Origin: Mangrovibacterium marinum
GTDB taxonomy: Bacteria > Bacteroidota > Bacteroidia > Bacteroidales > Prolixibacteraceae
Length of the DNA: 64,000 nt
Reading direction: 5' to 3'
NCBI RefSeq assembly: GCF_003046625.1
Contig: NZ_QAAD01000013.1
Location: 46,804 to 110,803, forward strand
Position numbers and translations under genes: made by a program. The stretch's first letter is position 1; every line of letters starts with the position of its first letter. Under the pieces are notes generated by a model. It worked only from the letters and a program-made list of their open reading frames with translations. It ran no database searches and was not told the origin of the DNA. Below, in pieces: positions 42,331 through 51,630 of the stretch.

Positions 42331-42630
42331 CTATTTGATCTTCAAATCTTTTGGATTTTGCCTACAATCCCAGACAGTATGCACAATTATATTGGACGAA
42401 GTGACTTCATAAAAAAGAATAAAATCTTCGACAATTAATCCTCTCACTGCCGCAAAATCCGTCTTCATTCCAAGCTCCGGATAGCTATCAACGAGTGCTA
42501 ATTCCTTGTTGAAGCGCTTATACAGTTTTGTAGAATATCGGGGACTTTTGTTTCGCTTAGTATAAAAAGCAAGAATCTCAAATACTTTGAGCTTTGCTAT
42601 GTGCGACCAAATTATCTTGCGTTTAGCCAT
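42331..42630 (-). CDS. RelE/ParE-family toxin
   Basis: A 99-aa protein with the RelE/ParE fold pattern: an N-terminal strand (KRKIIWSHIAKLKVFEILAFY), a central helix pair, RGLIVEDFILFYEV, and a final strand IIVHTVWDCRQNPKDL. ParE members inhibit gyrase and RelE members cut mRNA; the C-terminal DCRQNP is of the ParE/RelE type common in Bacteroidota. The start overlaps the antitoxin end by 19 bp. Confidence 0.88.
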   Translation of the reverse strand: MAKRKIIWSHIAKLKVFEILAFYTKRNKSPRYSTKLYKRFNKELALVDSYPELGMKTDFAAVRGLIVEDFILFYEVTSSNIIVHTVWDCRQNPKDLKIK

Positions 42631-42848
42631 TTTTCAAATTCTTGATCCATCTGCGCCTGGTCTGTATAAAGTCCGTTTGAGATTTGCTTTTGAGACGCGA
42701 TAATTTCAGCACGTTGTTCATCTGTTAAATTCAACGTACGCGACGGCGATTTTGAATCCAGGATTATTTTGATGGCATTCAAGAATGCTTCATCATCAAT
42801 CTCTTCAATCCTTTGTTTCAATAGTTTTTTCAGTTCAATTGCGGTCAT
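42612..42848 (-). CDS. antitoxin of the RelE/ParE-type pair
   Basis: A 78-aa protein, helical and charged (LKKLLKQRIEEIDDEAFLNAIKIIL then LTDEQRAEIIASQKQISNG and a C-terminal FEKWLNAR). This is the form of 'addiction module component' antitoxins paired with ParE/RelE toxins in Bacteroidota. It is upstream of and overlapping the toxin gene, the usual order. Confidence 0.85.
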   Translation of the reverse strand: MTAIELKKLLKQRIEEIDDEAFLNAIKIILDSKSPSRTLNLTDEQRAEIIASQKQISNGLYTDQAQMDQEFEKWLNAR

Positions 42849-42890
42849 AACTCAATCTTTCGTTCTACACAAATTTACAAAAATATTCAA

Positions 42891-42951
42891 CCACTGCTGC
42901 ACAATGGGATCATGGGATTATTCAATAGAGCAGCGGAAGGATTCGCGCGGG
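42891..42951 (+). repeat. right direct repeat bracketing the second toxin-antitoxin pair
   Basis: A copy of 42263-42321, starting CCACTGCTGCACAATGGGA and ending GATTCGCGCGGG. Together they enclose the two-gene module exactly. Confidence 0.85.
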
Positions 42952-43063
42952 CGCAACGCTGCGCCAATTGAAGACGGCCGGTTTATTCCTCCCCAACCGC
43001 TTTAATGAATCACAAAACCGCCGCAGCGAATCGTTGCTCCGCTTCAAACAATGGCAAAACCGC

Positions 43064-43210
43064 GCGGTTCTGGCAAAATTTTGTGCGGTTTTGTCAAAAG
43101 CAGCAGCGGTTTTGTGAAAAGTTAATGCGGTTCTATCAAAAGTGACAGCGGTTCTGTCAAAAGTGACAGCGGTTCTGTGAAAAGTAACTGCGTTTTTGTG
43201 AAAAAGTTGA
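43064..43210 (+). repeat. tandem array of seven 21-bp units
   Basis: Units start at 43064, 43085, 43106, 43127, 43148, 43169 and 43190. The consensus is roughly GCGGTTCTGTCAAAAGTGAC plus A. The first and last units are the most diverged. The period is a multiple of three, but every frame with more than a few units meets stop codons, so the array looks noncoding. Confidence 0.9.
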
Positions 43211-43317
43211 CTTTCCCTAAAATAACTTGACAGGATTTTTACTTGGTTGTTGAAGTGGATACAAACATCTGATTTATTCCCGATTTGTATTTCACTTGTT
43301 TTTAATATTCCTGTTTT

Positions 43318-43478
43318 CTGTGAAAGTCATAATACGCAGAGGTGCTAAGGCACAATGTCAATAACTGGTTTTGATTAAATGTTGAAACGACAACCCGACA
43401 ACTTTTGAAAACAACGACAACAGCATCGCCGAAAAATACTAAACTTTCATTTGCTGATTCCCCGGAATCATGTAGGTT
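43318..43478 (+). repeat. dispersed repeat family A, copy R3
   Basis: Nearly the full-length match of R1 (27383-27546) in the opposite orientation, including CTGTGAAAGTC, AATGTCAATAACTGGTTTTG, CGACAACCCGACAACTTTTG and GATTCCCCGGAATCATGT. Confidence 0.85.
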
Positions 43479-43514
43479 TTTTATGGAAAATCCCCTTCAG
43501 AGTACGTCTCTCCA

Positions 43515-43562
43515 CTTCTACTTTTGATCAAATAGGAACTTTGTCCTACCGGACAGGTTTTA
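43515..43562 (+). repeat. dispersed repeat family B, copy 3
   Basis: CTACTTTTGATCAAATAGGAA and TTTGTCCTACCGGACAGGTTT match 35550-35595. Confidence 0.8.
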
Positions 43563-43920
43563 CGCTTTCAGCAATGGCTTTAGCCATTCAATACCGATTA
43601 GCTTCAAAAATGTCGCATCCGATCACTTCGTTCCAATGCTCCTTTTTCAGTCTATCGGCATTATACCGTCCTATTCCAAGGCATAAATTAGCCTGGGAAA
43701 CGGTATCATTTGGGTAGCACCAAAGACAAATCGAAGATTGTCCCGTCCCGTACGGGACGGAATTTTACCCGCGGAAATGCCAAAGCTACCCCAATTGCAT
43801 CCCTCCGGGATCGCACGAAGCTTTCGGTTCGCCTCTCACCATCGATAAAAACAGGCCAGCCGGATCACAACTTTTTCTCATTGATCAGAAGACCTTCTTG
43901 CTGGTTAATGCTTTTGGGGA

Positions 43921-44012
43921 TGACAACCCGACAACTTGTGAAAACAACGACAACAGGATAGTTGAAAGAATCCTAACCTTTCATTCCTGTTGGAAATTCC
44001 CCGGAATCATGA
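43921..44012 (+). repeat. dispersed repeat family A, copy R4
   Basis: GACAACCCGACAACTTGTGA, ACAACGACAACAGGATAG, CTTTCATTCCTGTTGG and ATTCCCCGGAATCATGA align with R1-R3. It lies just before the end of hemF. Confidence 0.8.
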
Positions 44013-44075
44013 GTTTTTTGGGCACTATATTTAACGCCCGGGTAACTCGCAGTCGCCCGATCAACAGAGGGCAAC

Positions 44076-44972
44076 TTAAAACGAAGCCCAGTCGATCCTT
44101 TTTTTCAGCAGCTTCAGCGTTTCTTCTTCGCGCGAGTTGGCAGGCGGTTGGTAGTCGTACTCCCACGCGGCCTGGGGCGGCATACTCAGGAAAATCGATT
44201 CGGTGCGTCCGTTCGATTCCAGCCCAAACCGGGTACCGCGGTCGTACAGCAGATTAAACTCCACGTAGCGGCCACGGCGCAGGTATTGCCATTGTTTTTC
44301 GGCCTCGGTAAAAGCCTTGTGGCGGTTGGCATTCAGCAGCTCGACATAAATTCGGGGATAGGCGTGGGCCAAATCCTTGGTAAAGGCAAACAACTGCTCG
44401 AAGGACAGATCGTCGGCTGCCAACTGATGATCGAAGAAAATGCCCCCTACTCCGCGGGTTTCGTCGCGGTGCTTCAGGTAGAAATAATCGTCGGCCCAGG
44501 TTTTAAAGTCGGGGTAATAATTGGTGTTGAAACGATCGCAGATGGTTTTCAGCTCGCGATGAAACCAACCGGCTTCTTTCCGGTCGACATAGTGCGGGGT
44601 GAGATCAATGCCGCCGCCAAACCAGGCCATACCCGAGCTGAGCTCGAAATAGCGCACATTCGAATGAATGATGGGCACGTGCGGGTTGCGGGGGTGAATG
44701 ATCGACGATATGCCGCTGGCAAAATAGGCCTCCCCCTGTTCAATCTTCAGGGCCTGGCGCATATTCTCGGTCACGGGGCCCTGCACAGCCGAGAAGTTTA
44801 CAGCCGCTTTTTCAATGGCATCGCCTTCGCGAAACACCATCGTGTAACCTTGCCCAATGTCGTTGGTCCAGTGGTCGGTTCGAAATCGGGCACCCCCATC
44901 GGCTTGCTCCAAAATTTGACAGATGGCTTGTTGCAGGCTGCGATAATCGTTTGCAACGCGTTGTTTTCTCAT
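44076..44972 (-). CDS. hemF: oxygen-dependent coproporphyrinogen III oxidase
   Basis: Converts coproporphyrinogen III to protoporphyrinogen IX using O2. The 298-aa protein has the family motifs HSNVRYFE, AWFGGGIDLTPHYVDRKEA, GGIFFDH, FNLLYDRGTRFGLESNGRTESIFLSMPP and a conserved end. It is third in a hemN-hemG-hemF set on the minus strand, 14 bp after hemG. The cluster therefore codes both the oxygen-independent (HemN) and oxygen-dependent enzymes for the same step. Confidence 0.96.
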   Translation of the reverse strand: MRKQRVANDYRSLQQAICQILEQADGGARFRTDHWTNDIGQGYTMVFREGDAIEKAAVNFSAVQGPVTENMRQALKIEQGEAYFASGISSIIHPRNPHVPIIHSNVRYFELSSGMAWFGGGIDLTPHYVDRKEAGWFHRELKTICDRFNTNYYPDFKTWADDYFYLKHRDETRGVGGIFFDHQLAADDLSFEQLFAFTKDLAHAYPRIYVELLNANRHKAFTEAEKQWQYLRRGRYVEFNLLYDRGTRFGLESNGRTESIFLSMPPQAAWEYDYQPPANSREEETLKLLKKRIDWASF

Positions 44973-44986
44973 GGTTGATTTTTAGC

Positions 44987-46336
44987 TTACTCAATCAATG
45001 CAGCCAACTCGCAACCTTGTCTGATGCGGTCGGCCATACCGATACCGTCGCGCAGGTTTCCGGCCAGGTGAAGCCCCGAGAAGCGCTCTTGCAGCTTGGT
45101 CACTGCCTCGAGTTTGGCTTCCGACTCCACGCCGTATTGCGGAATTGCATGTTGGTATCGGTTAATCACTAACAAATCGGGATTCCATTTTGTTAGTCCG
45201 AGCATCTCTTTTAATTCAGCTTCAACAATACTTTTAATTTCCTCATCGCTCAGTTCCACCATATTGGAACGCCGCACACCCCCTAAAAATGTGGAGATTA
45301 AAGCACCGCCTTCGGGTGCGCGGTTTTGCAAAAAGGACGACAAAAACAAGGCGCCCAGTACGCGGCGGTTTTCGCAAAAAGGCACCAATCCGCCAAAAGC
45401 CTTCAGCGAAATGCCCTCCCACTTTCGGAAACCCACCGACACCTGCACCACCTTGGCATAAGGCAGCTGGATAATGTCGACCAGCTCTTTCTTGGGCAGA
45501 AAGGGTAAAAGCTCGGGCAATGCCCAGGCTCCAACCGTAGAGATCAGCTGATCGAACCTACCGGCCGGCTGATCGTTATAGCTAACCATGTAGCTTTTTC
45601 CGGCCAAGGCAACACGCATATTTTCGGCATTCAGGACGATTCGTTCCGGACCAATTCTGTGCACCAGAGCATCAATTAAGGTTGAAAGGCCCCCGCGCAG
45701 CGAGAACACCTCGCGGGTGGCTTTCTTGTCGCGCTCGCTTTTGGGTTCCTTCGCCTTTTTGATGGCACCACCAATAAAGCTGCCGTACTTTTGCTCCAGA
45801 TGGTAAAGCTTGGGCAGTGCATATTTGGTGACCAGCCGCTCGGGATCGCCCGAGTAAATGCCCAGGATGAAGGGATCGACGGCATAGTTCAGGAAGCTCT
45901 CCCCCATCCGGCGGCGCACCAGGCTGGCTAGCGATTCGTTGGGATTCGTTCCGGGCTTGCGAAAAGGCTCGCCCAATAAACGCAGTTTATCGGCCAAGCG
46001 AAACAGCGGGGTTGTTATTCCGCCCAGCAAGCCCGATGGCAAGGCCACCCAACGGCCACCCTTCCAGATCCAGCGGTATTTGGCATCCTCGTCGGCAATT
46101 TCGAGCTTGCATAAATCGCCCAGCTCGGCAATCAGCTCGGCCGCCTCGGGGGTGCCCAACACGCCGGTGCTCGGTCCGTTTTCGTAGGTAAAGCCATCTT
46201 TCCGGTACGTTTGAATGACTCCTCCCGGCCGATCGGCCTTCTCGAAAACGGTTACGTCAATGCCTTTTTTTCTCAGATAATAAGCCGTTGTTAACCCTGT
46301 CAGGCCGGCTCCGATAACAGCTACTTTTTGCTTCAT
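44987..46336 (-). CDS. hemG: protoporphyrinogen oxidase (FAD-dependent, HemG/HemY type)
   Basis: Oxidises protoporphyrinogen IX to protoporphyrin IX with FAD. The 449-aa flavoprotein has the dinucleotide-binding start [21 protein letters not shown] and [18 protein letters not shown], and ends with [18 protein letters not shown], the C-terminal FAD contact typical of HemY-type enzymes. The ATG at 46336 overlaps the hemN stop by one base (TGATG), so translation is coupled; the TTG one codon upstream is less likely. Confidence 0.94.
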   Translation of the reverse strand: MKQKVAVIGAGLTGLTTAYYLRKKGIDVTVFEKADRPGGVIQTYRKDGFTYENGPSTGVLGTPEAAELIAELGDLCKLEIADEDAKYRWIWKGGRWVALPSGLLGGITTPLFRLADKLRLLGEPFRKPGTNPNESLASLVRRRMGESFLNYAVDPFILGIYSGDPERLVTKYALPKLYHLEQKYGSFIGGAIKKAKEPKSERDKKATREVFSLRGGLSTLIDALVHRIGPERIVLNAENMRVALAGKSYMVSYNDQPAGRFDQLISTVGAWALPELLPFLPKKELVDIIQLPYAKVVQVSVGFRKWEGISLKAFGGLVPFCENRRVLGALFLSSFLQNRAPEGGALISTFLGGVRRSNMVELSDEEIKSIVEAELKEMLGLTKWNPDLLVINRYQHAIPQYGVESEAKLEAVTKLQERFSGLHLAGNLRDGIGMADRIRQGCELAALIE

Positions 46337-47712
46337 CAAACTGATTTTGAAAATTTGCGATTCGGGTCGCCAATATGGATGTCGAAAACAGCAGCAATGT
46401 TCCGCAACACAAAGCGGCCCAGGTCGCTGATGACGATTTCGTCGTCGTTATACTCCAATAACTTGTCGGCAACAAAAGGCTCCAGCTTCTCGTTGCTGAA
46501 ATGCAGCAGCGCCTTCAACTGCCCGGGCGTTTGGTTAAACTCGCCACCAATGCGCGACCACGACAAGTACTGGTTGCACATAATCTCGTTAATGATCCGG
46601 CGGATGATCTTTTCCGTGTCCGTCAGCCGGTAGCCTTTCACCACCAGGGGGGCTCCCCCATCAATATGCTCGAGGTATTCTTTCACCGTGCGGGCATTCT
46701 GCGCGTACACATTTTCCAGCTGGCTGATGCCGGTCACGCCAAAGGCATAAACCTGCCCGGTGGTTTCTCGGGTGCAGTAGCCCTGAAAGTTCCGATGCAG
46801 CGTGCGCGATTCCAAGGCCTTGGTCATATCATCCTCGGGCCGGGCGTAGTGGTCGAGGCCAATGGGCACATAGCCGGCAGCTTTCATCTGTAGCCAGGCC
46901 GACTCGAACATCTTCACTTTCTCGTCGGCCGATGGCAGGCCATATTCCTCGAGCTTTTGCTGAGCTTTTTTCACCCAGGGCACATGCGCATACGAGAAAG
47001 TCACCAACCGATCGGGCGAGATCTCGATCGCCCGGGCCATCGTATCAGCAAACGATTCGGCAGTTTGAAATGGCAAGCCGTAAATAAAGTCCAGGTTGAC
47101 CGACATGCCCGGGTGCGACTTGATCATGGTCACCAGCTGCTCGATTGGGATGGTGGGCACTTCGCGATGAACCGCATTGAGCACCTCCTCGCGAAAATCC
47201 TGCACCCCCATGCTGATGCGGTTAAAACCGAAGGCAGCCAGCCGGGCAATGTATTCTTCGTCGAGGGCGGCGGGGTTGCACTCGATGGCAATCTCAGCTT
47301 TGTCGATAAAATCGAACTCCGAGCTCAGAATCTCCATCACTTCGCCAATCCAGGCTGCCGGCAACGCGTTGGGAGTACCGCCGCCCCAGTGTATTTGCGA
47401 AACCTTCCGGCTTCGATCCAGCTTGGGGCGGATCATCCGGATTTCCGTCTTCAGCGCATCCACATAACGGCGCATCAACGCGCGGTCTTTGGTGATGTGC
47501 GTATTGCAACCACAGTACAAACACAGTTGGGTGCAAAACGGAACATGAATGTAAATGGAGATGTTACTGGCGCCCTCGCTGTTGGATTGCTCAACAGCGG
47601 CTAAGTAATCGGCCGTTCCAAAGGTATCTTCAAAAAAGTTCGCTGGCGGATAGCTTGTGTAACGTGGTACCGGAACATTGTATTTTTCAATCAGATCGAC
47701 TGGTATCTTCAT
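46336..47712 (-). CDS. hemN: oxygen-independent coproporphyrinogen III dehydrogenase
   Basis: A radical SAM enzyme for anaerobic decarboxylation of coproporphyrinogen III. The cluster ligands are Cys60, Cys64 and Cys67 in [14 protein letters not shown], with the fourth HemN cysteine (Cys69) present. [23 protein letters not shown] and [12 protein letters not shown] are typical, and [10 protein letters not shown] matches true HemN rather than HemW. The length of 458 aa is normal. It is the first gene of the haem operon. Confidence 0.96.
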   Translation of the reverse strand: MKIPVDLIEKYNVPVPRYTSYPPANFFEDTFGTADYLAAVEQSNSEGASNISIYIHVPFCTQLCLYCGCNTHITKDRALMRRYVDALKTEIRMIRPKLDRSRKVSQIHWGGGTPNALPAAWIGEVMEILSSEFDFIDKAEIAIECNPAALDEEYIARLAAFGFNRISMGVQDFREEVLNAVHREVPTIPIEQLVTMIKSHPGMSVNLDFIYGLPFQTAESFADTMARAIEISPDRLVTFSYAHVPWVKKAQQKLEEYGLPSADEKVKMFESAWLQMKAAGYVPIGLDHYARPEDDMTKALESRTLHRNFQGYCTRETTGQVYAFGVTGISQLENVYAQNARTVKEYLEHIDGGAPLVVKGYRLTDTEKIIRRIINEIMCNQYLSWSRIGGEFNQTPGQLKALLHFSNEKLEPFVADKLLEYNDDEIVISDLGRFVLRNIAAVFDIHIGDPNRKFSKSV

Positions 47713-47955
47713 ATTTTGTCAACTATTAAAGGCTTTGGGGTTACAGGAACTGTACGGCAAGACGCCTGAAAAGAGGATTTTAAATTCCCGTAACGAAGCT
47801 AAAATAGAAAAAATAAAAGAGACCGAAAAAGACTTCGTACTGATAAAAGTTGAGATGAATCAAGCTTTAAGTATTCGGGGCTTAAGTGCAGCAAAATGAC
47901 AGGCAATCGGCGGGAATGCAAACAGCCTGTTTGTTGTTTCGGGCTTGTTGGCAGG

Positions 47956-48462
47956 CTATTTTTTAATCAACTCATCAATTTTGATAACCTTAATTTCCTT
48001 GGACGACTCACGACGGAATAACAACATCGGGGCCGACACCCCCAAAGCCAGTGCCATTAGTACGAACAGGGCCTTCAAGCCATTATTTACCGTTTCGTGC
48101 ATTAAGCTGTTAAACACAGCCTGATCCACATCGCCGGTAAGGCGTATCGTCCCTAACATCATGCGGTAAGCAAAAGCACCGGGCACCATGGGAATTACCG
48201 ATGGAATGGCAAACACATAGGCTGGGGCATGCCTGAAATGAGCGGCATAAATACTCAGGAAACCAACCAACATGGCACCGAAAAAAGAGGCCAGAATAAT
48301 ACTGCCGCCCAGCTTCATGCTTATCAACTTTAAACTTCCGCCTACGGCTCCCAGCAAAAAGATGACCCACAGCGTACGCATGGGCACGTTAAACAAAACC
48401 GCAAAACCAACGGCTGCGAAGCCTAACCAAATCCAGTTTTCTAAAAAAGGCATCCAATCCAT
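47956..48462 (-). CDS. threonine/serine exporter ThrE, C-terminal domain subunit (DUF3815)
   Basis: A 168-aa membrane protein with about four or five hydrophobic segments. FASFFGAMLVGFLSIYAAHF and FAIPSVIPMVPGAFAYRMM carry the VPG motif of the ThrE_2/DUF3815 family. In Corynebacterium ThrE this is the C-terminal half of one protein. Here it is a separate gene 4 bp after the partner, so the two probably form a heteromeric exporter of small amino acids. Confidence 0.88.
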   Translation of the reverse strand: MDWMPFLENWIWLGFAAVGFAVLFNVPMRTLWVIFLLGAVGGSLKLISMKLGGSIILASFFGAMLVGFLSIYAAHFRHAPAYVFAIPSVIPMVPGAFAYRMMLGTIRLTGDVDQAVFNSLMHETVNNGLKALFVLMALALGVSAPMLLFRRESSKEIKVIKIDELIKK

Positions 48463-48466
48463 CGTG

Positions 48467-49237
48467 CTAAAAATTATAGATTAATATCGTACACAACATT
48501 CCCAAGGCAATTGCGAATGCAATCATCAGCCCGTTCATCCCACGTACCAATCCGTTCATAATATTCCCGTCCAGTAAATCCGAAAGCGAGTTGATTAAAG
48601 GAATTCCCGGAATCAGGTAAAGCACCGAGGTTGCAAAAGCATGTTCGGGATTGGTTCCAATGTCGAATTTCACAGAACTACCGGCAATTAAACAGGAGGT
48701 AAAGGCGGCAAAGTAGATGCACAAATACGCATTAAAGCCTTTCTTCACGGCTTCCTGACGAACAAAAAGCCCGCAAAATGTGGCCACATAACACACCAGC
48801 ATCTCCATGGCGCCGCCGCCAAACAGCCGGCAAAAGGAAGCGCCCGCCAGCGCCACTGTTGCCAAAATAATCAGGCGCGGGAAGTGCGGCAATGATTTCA
48901 AGCGGTTTATCTCGTTCCAGATCTGCGCGAAAGTCCAGTTTTCCTCGACAATATGCCAGCTCATGCGGCTAATACCGCTCAATATCCGAAAATTGGCACC
49001 ATGCGGCGATGTGCGTTTCAAACTACTCTGATAATAGTTGCTTTCTTCGTCGAAAACCGTCAGCATCAGCGCCCGATGGGTAATCAGCAGCTCGGCATTG
49101 TAGCCAAAACCACCGGCTATACGCATGATTGTTGTGCGGATGCGCGCCGAATTAGCTCCTGAGGCCATCAGCAGGGAACCAACCTCGAGCAAAATCTTAC
49201 TTAACTCCTGAATGGGTTTAATACTTGGGTTTTCCAT
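48467..49237 (-). CDS. threonine/serine exporter ThrE, N-terminal domain subunit (DUF1212)
   Basis: A 256-aa protein. A cytoplasmic N-terminal region has the family pattern LLEVGSLLMASGANSARIRTTIMRIAGGFGY. About five membrane segments follow, including VLYLIPGIPLINSLSDLLDGN, which is highly conserved in DUF1212. With the 168-aa subunit it makes the split form of ThrE (YjjP/YjjB type). In enteric bacteria YjjPB has been linked to succinate export, so substrate assignment is open. Confidence 0.9.
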   Translation of the reverse strand: MENPSIKPIQELSKILLEVGSLLMASGANSARIRTTIMRIAGGFGYNAELLITHRALMLTVFDEESNYYQSSLKRTSPHGANFRILSGISRMSWHIVEENWTFAQIWNEINRLKSLPHFPRLIILATVALAGASFCRLFGGGAMEMLVCYVATFCGLFVRQEAVKKGFNAYLCIYFAAFTSCLIAGSSVKFDIGTNPEHAFATSVLYLIPGIPLINSLSDLLDGNIMNGLVRGMNGLMIAFAIALGMLCTILIYNF

Positions 49238-49406
49238 AAGACGATTTAAGCGTTTGGGTTTGCGAAATAAACGAATTATAAACTTTGTAGTTTCATTTTT
49301 TGCCCAACTGAACGCTCAATTTAAACTTATCTTATCGCTGCAAAAGAGATGCAGCAACGGGTTGGTTATTTTACAGGAGGTAGGCTGCCGAAAATTAAAA
49401 AACAGC

Positions 49407-49476
49407 GATGATTCCCGGGATCCAACGGGGATGAAAGTTGCGGGGTATCAATTATCGGTTGTCGGGTTGTCGTCCT
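49407..49476 (-). repeat. dispersed repeat family A, copy R5
   Basis: GATTCCCGGGATCCAACGGG, GATGAAAGT and GGTTGTCGGGTTGTCGTCC match the R1 orientation (minus), with the middle shortened. Confidence 0.6.
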
Positions 49477-49526
49477 AAAACGTCAACGACTCGTTTGGGC
49501 GTGCATCGACTTTCCCCAAAATAAAA

Positions 49527-49560
49527 GAGCCACTAAGCTGTGTTCTCAGCTTAGTGGCTC
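49527..49560 (-). terminator. terminator of the SusC/SusD operon
   Basis: A perfect 14-bp stem, GAGCCACTAAGCTG (49527-49540) with CAGCTTAGTGGCTC (49547-49560), and a 6-nt loop. On the minus strand, 24 bp after the SusD stop, it is followed by TTTTATTTT. Confidence 0.92.
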
Positions 49561-49584
49561 ATATCAGTTCGACAAACGAATCGT

Positions 49585-51609
49585 CTAGTTGTATCCGTTG
49601 TTTTGCCAGAAGCCCTGCCCTTCGGTAGAGCTGGCATTGGTAATGGCATCCATTTGTGCCTGAGGTATCGGACGCAACAGGTGGTAACTTTGAACGTTAT
49701 CAGAACCTTGAGCATTATAGGCTCTCACGTGGTCGACCAAGGTGCGGGTGCGCTTCAGGTCGAACCAACGTTGTTGTTCGCCGCACAACTCAACAGCCCG
49801 TTCTTCCAATACTGTTTCCAGCGTGGCGGCGCCATCCAGGGTATTGTCCATACCGTCCTTTGCCCGTTGCTCACGCAACTGATTGATGGTGGCCATGGCC
49901 GCATTTCCGCTTTCGGTATTCAGCTGGCACTCGGCCTTGATCAGGTACATCTCCGGCAAACGAATAACGATGGCATCGCGCGAGGAAATATCGTGCGTGG
50001 GATACGCCGGATCGAAGACGTTGTTCAGGAACTTTTTGATTCCCGGGAATGAACCCCATCCACCAATCTTATAGGTATTGTACCGGTCGTCGCCATACAC
50101 ATCCGATACGGGTTTGGCAGCCTCGGTTGGCAATGCCTGCGACACATCAGTTGAAGAATAAACGGGGATGTCGCCGCCAGTCATAAACTGAATCCGATAG
50201 CGGTTTTTCGCCCAGGCCTGTTTCGCTTGTCCTTCCGGAGAATCGCCGTCCAAGCCACAATAATAAATTGCAGTATCGGCAATCATCGGATATTTTTTAG
50301 CACTTCCTTCCAATCCGGGAGCAATGGTGTAAGCATCCAGCAAAGTAGCTTCTGTGCGTTGGTCGGTTGCACGGTGTTCTTCCAAAAGCTGCCATAAATA
50401 CATCGATGGCAGGTAGCGGGTAAAACCACGGCTGTATGGTGAATACTTTTCGGCCACATACACTCTTTCGCCGGTAACCGTGTTAGTGATATACTGGGTA
50501 CTTTCCGACGACAATGCACGAACAAAGATTTCCTTTCCGTTACCTCCCAGGTCGGAAGCACCGTTATTCCAGAAACCAACAAACTGAAGCAGCATGGCAC
50601 TACCACCACGGCTATAGCCTGTGCGGGTAATCAAGGATGCATAGTCGAGTTTGTCGCCCGATTTATCGGTTTTGTAGCGGTGGGGGATACAATTCACGGT
50701 TGAAGTCAGATCGGAGGAATAAGTAACACCGAAAAGCGCCTCGTTATTGGCTGAATAATCCTCATTATTCATGGACCAAACATCGTTGTAATCATCGTAG
50801 AATGAAGCGTACGAACCGTCGATAACAGCCTGAGCCTCGGTCTGTGCCAATGAATACAGGTTTTTACCGCTGTATGCCGAATTGGTTGAGATGCTGGTTT
50901 CGCCCAACCACGAAGCCGCATACAACAACACCCGGGCTTTCAACGCCCGTGCTGCCCAATAGTTGGCGCGACCGTCGGCTTTGGTCATGTAACCCGCGTC
51001 CTCGAATGCAGCGATAGCCAGGTCCAGGTCGGCTAAAATGTTGCTGTACACCTCTTCTTCGGGCATCCGTTCAGGGTCGGTAGAAATACTTGTAACCGGC
51101 TCGCTGTTATACGGAATCGGTCCCCAGATATTCACCATGTGAAAGTAATAGAACGCACGCAGGAAATAGGCTTCTCCCATGTACTGACTTCTTGTGGTCT
51201 CGTTGATCGCGTCGTTTAGCGGCACATATTTCAGTGCATTATTACACACATCGGTTGCTGCGTAAAACATCTCCCAATAATGGTCCAGACAAGCATTATC
51301 GCTACTGTTTCCGTCCAGGCTGATGGGTGTCAAGTTATACGATGTCAGCGACTTTTGCTTATTGTCGTAGCCATAGTAAAACAAGTCGGTTCCCATTTCC
51401 GACAGTCCTAAACCAGCCTCTTTACCATACCATCCCCGAGCGTACGAGTAACATGTTGCCACCAGGCCTTCAATACCGGTTTTGGTAGAATATGTCAGAT
51501 CGGCGGTCTGGCCGGTTTTATTATCTTCCTCTAAAAAGTCCTGGCAAGAACTAACGCCTCCAAGCAAAGATGCTCCTGCCAATAGATATATAACTAATTT
51601 CTTTTTCAT
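49585..51609 (-). CDS. SusD/RagB family outer-membrane nutrient-binding lipoprotein
   Basis: A 674-aa surface lipoprotein. The signal peptide ends in GGVSSCQDF with lipobox Cys22. The TPR-like SusD core is seen in GEAYFLRAFYYFHMVNIWGPIPY, WAARALKARVLLYAASW and LPEMYLIKAECQLNTESGNAAM, and the end EERAVELCGEQQRWFDLKRTRTLVDHV is diagnostic. It forms the lid over the SusC channel coded 21 bp upstream. The bound nutrient is unknown, as no enzyme gene is beside it. The operon ends in a strong terminator. Confidence 0.96.
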   Translation of the reverse strand: MKKKLVIYLLAGASLLGGVSSCQDFLEEDNKTGQTADLTYSTKTGIEGLVATCYSYARGWYGKEAGLGLSEMGTDLFYYGYDNKQKSLTSYNLTPISLDGNSSDNACLDHYWEMFYAATDVCNNALKYVPLNDAINETTRSQYMGEAYFLRAFYYFHMVNIWGPIPYNSEPVTSISTDPERMPEEEVYSNILADLDLAIAAFEDAGYMTKADGRANYWAARALKARVLLYAASWLGETSISTNSAYSGKNLYSLAQTEAQAVIDGSYASFYDDYNDVWSMNNEDYSANNEALFGVTYSSDLTSTVNCIPHRYKTDKSGDKLDYASLITRTGYSRGGSAMLLQFVGFWNNGASDLGGNGKEIFVRALSSESTQYITNTVTGERVYVAEKYSPYSRGFTRYLPSMYLWQLLEEHRATDQRTEATLLDAYTIAPGLEGSAKKYPMIADTAIYYCGLDGDSPEGQAKQAWAKNRYRIQFMTGGDIPVYSSTDVSQALPTEAAKPVSDVYGDDRYNTYKIGGWGSFPGIKKFLNNVFDPAYPTHDISSRDAIVIRLPEMYLIKAECQLNTESGNAAMATINQLREQRAKDGMDNTLDGAATLETVLEERAVELCGEQQRWFDLKRTRTLVDHVRAYNAQGSDNVQSYHLLRPIPQAQMDAITNASSTEGQGFWQNNGYN

Positions 51610-51630
51610 TTCAATAAACGTTTTGTTAGG

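Larger units (their letters stand above)
42849..44075. other. repeat-filled intergenic region
   Basis: About 1.2 kb without a convincing gene. From left to right it holds the right direct repeat of the toxin-antitoxin segment, a 21-bp tandem array (43064-43210), family A copy R3 (43318-43478), a family B copy (43515-43562), a segment related to 35.7-35.8 kb, and family A copy R4 (43921-44012). Open frames are short and broken. Confidence 0.65.
49238..49584. other. intergenic region with a repeat and a terminator
   Basis: No gene was recognised. It contains family A copy R5 (49407-49476, minus) and the terminator of the SusC/SusD operon (49527-49560). Confidence 0.6.

Noticed and set aside
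43064..43210. CRISPR array
   Set aside because: Units are contiguous 21-bp repeats without unique spacers, and no cas genes are in the window.
47678..47899. 73-codon open frame upstream of hemN
   Set aside because: It begins antisense inside the hemN start and continues into noncoding sequence; no conserved features.
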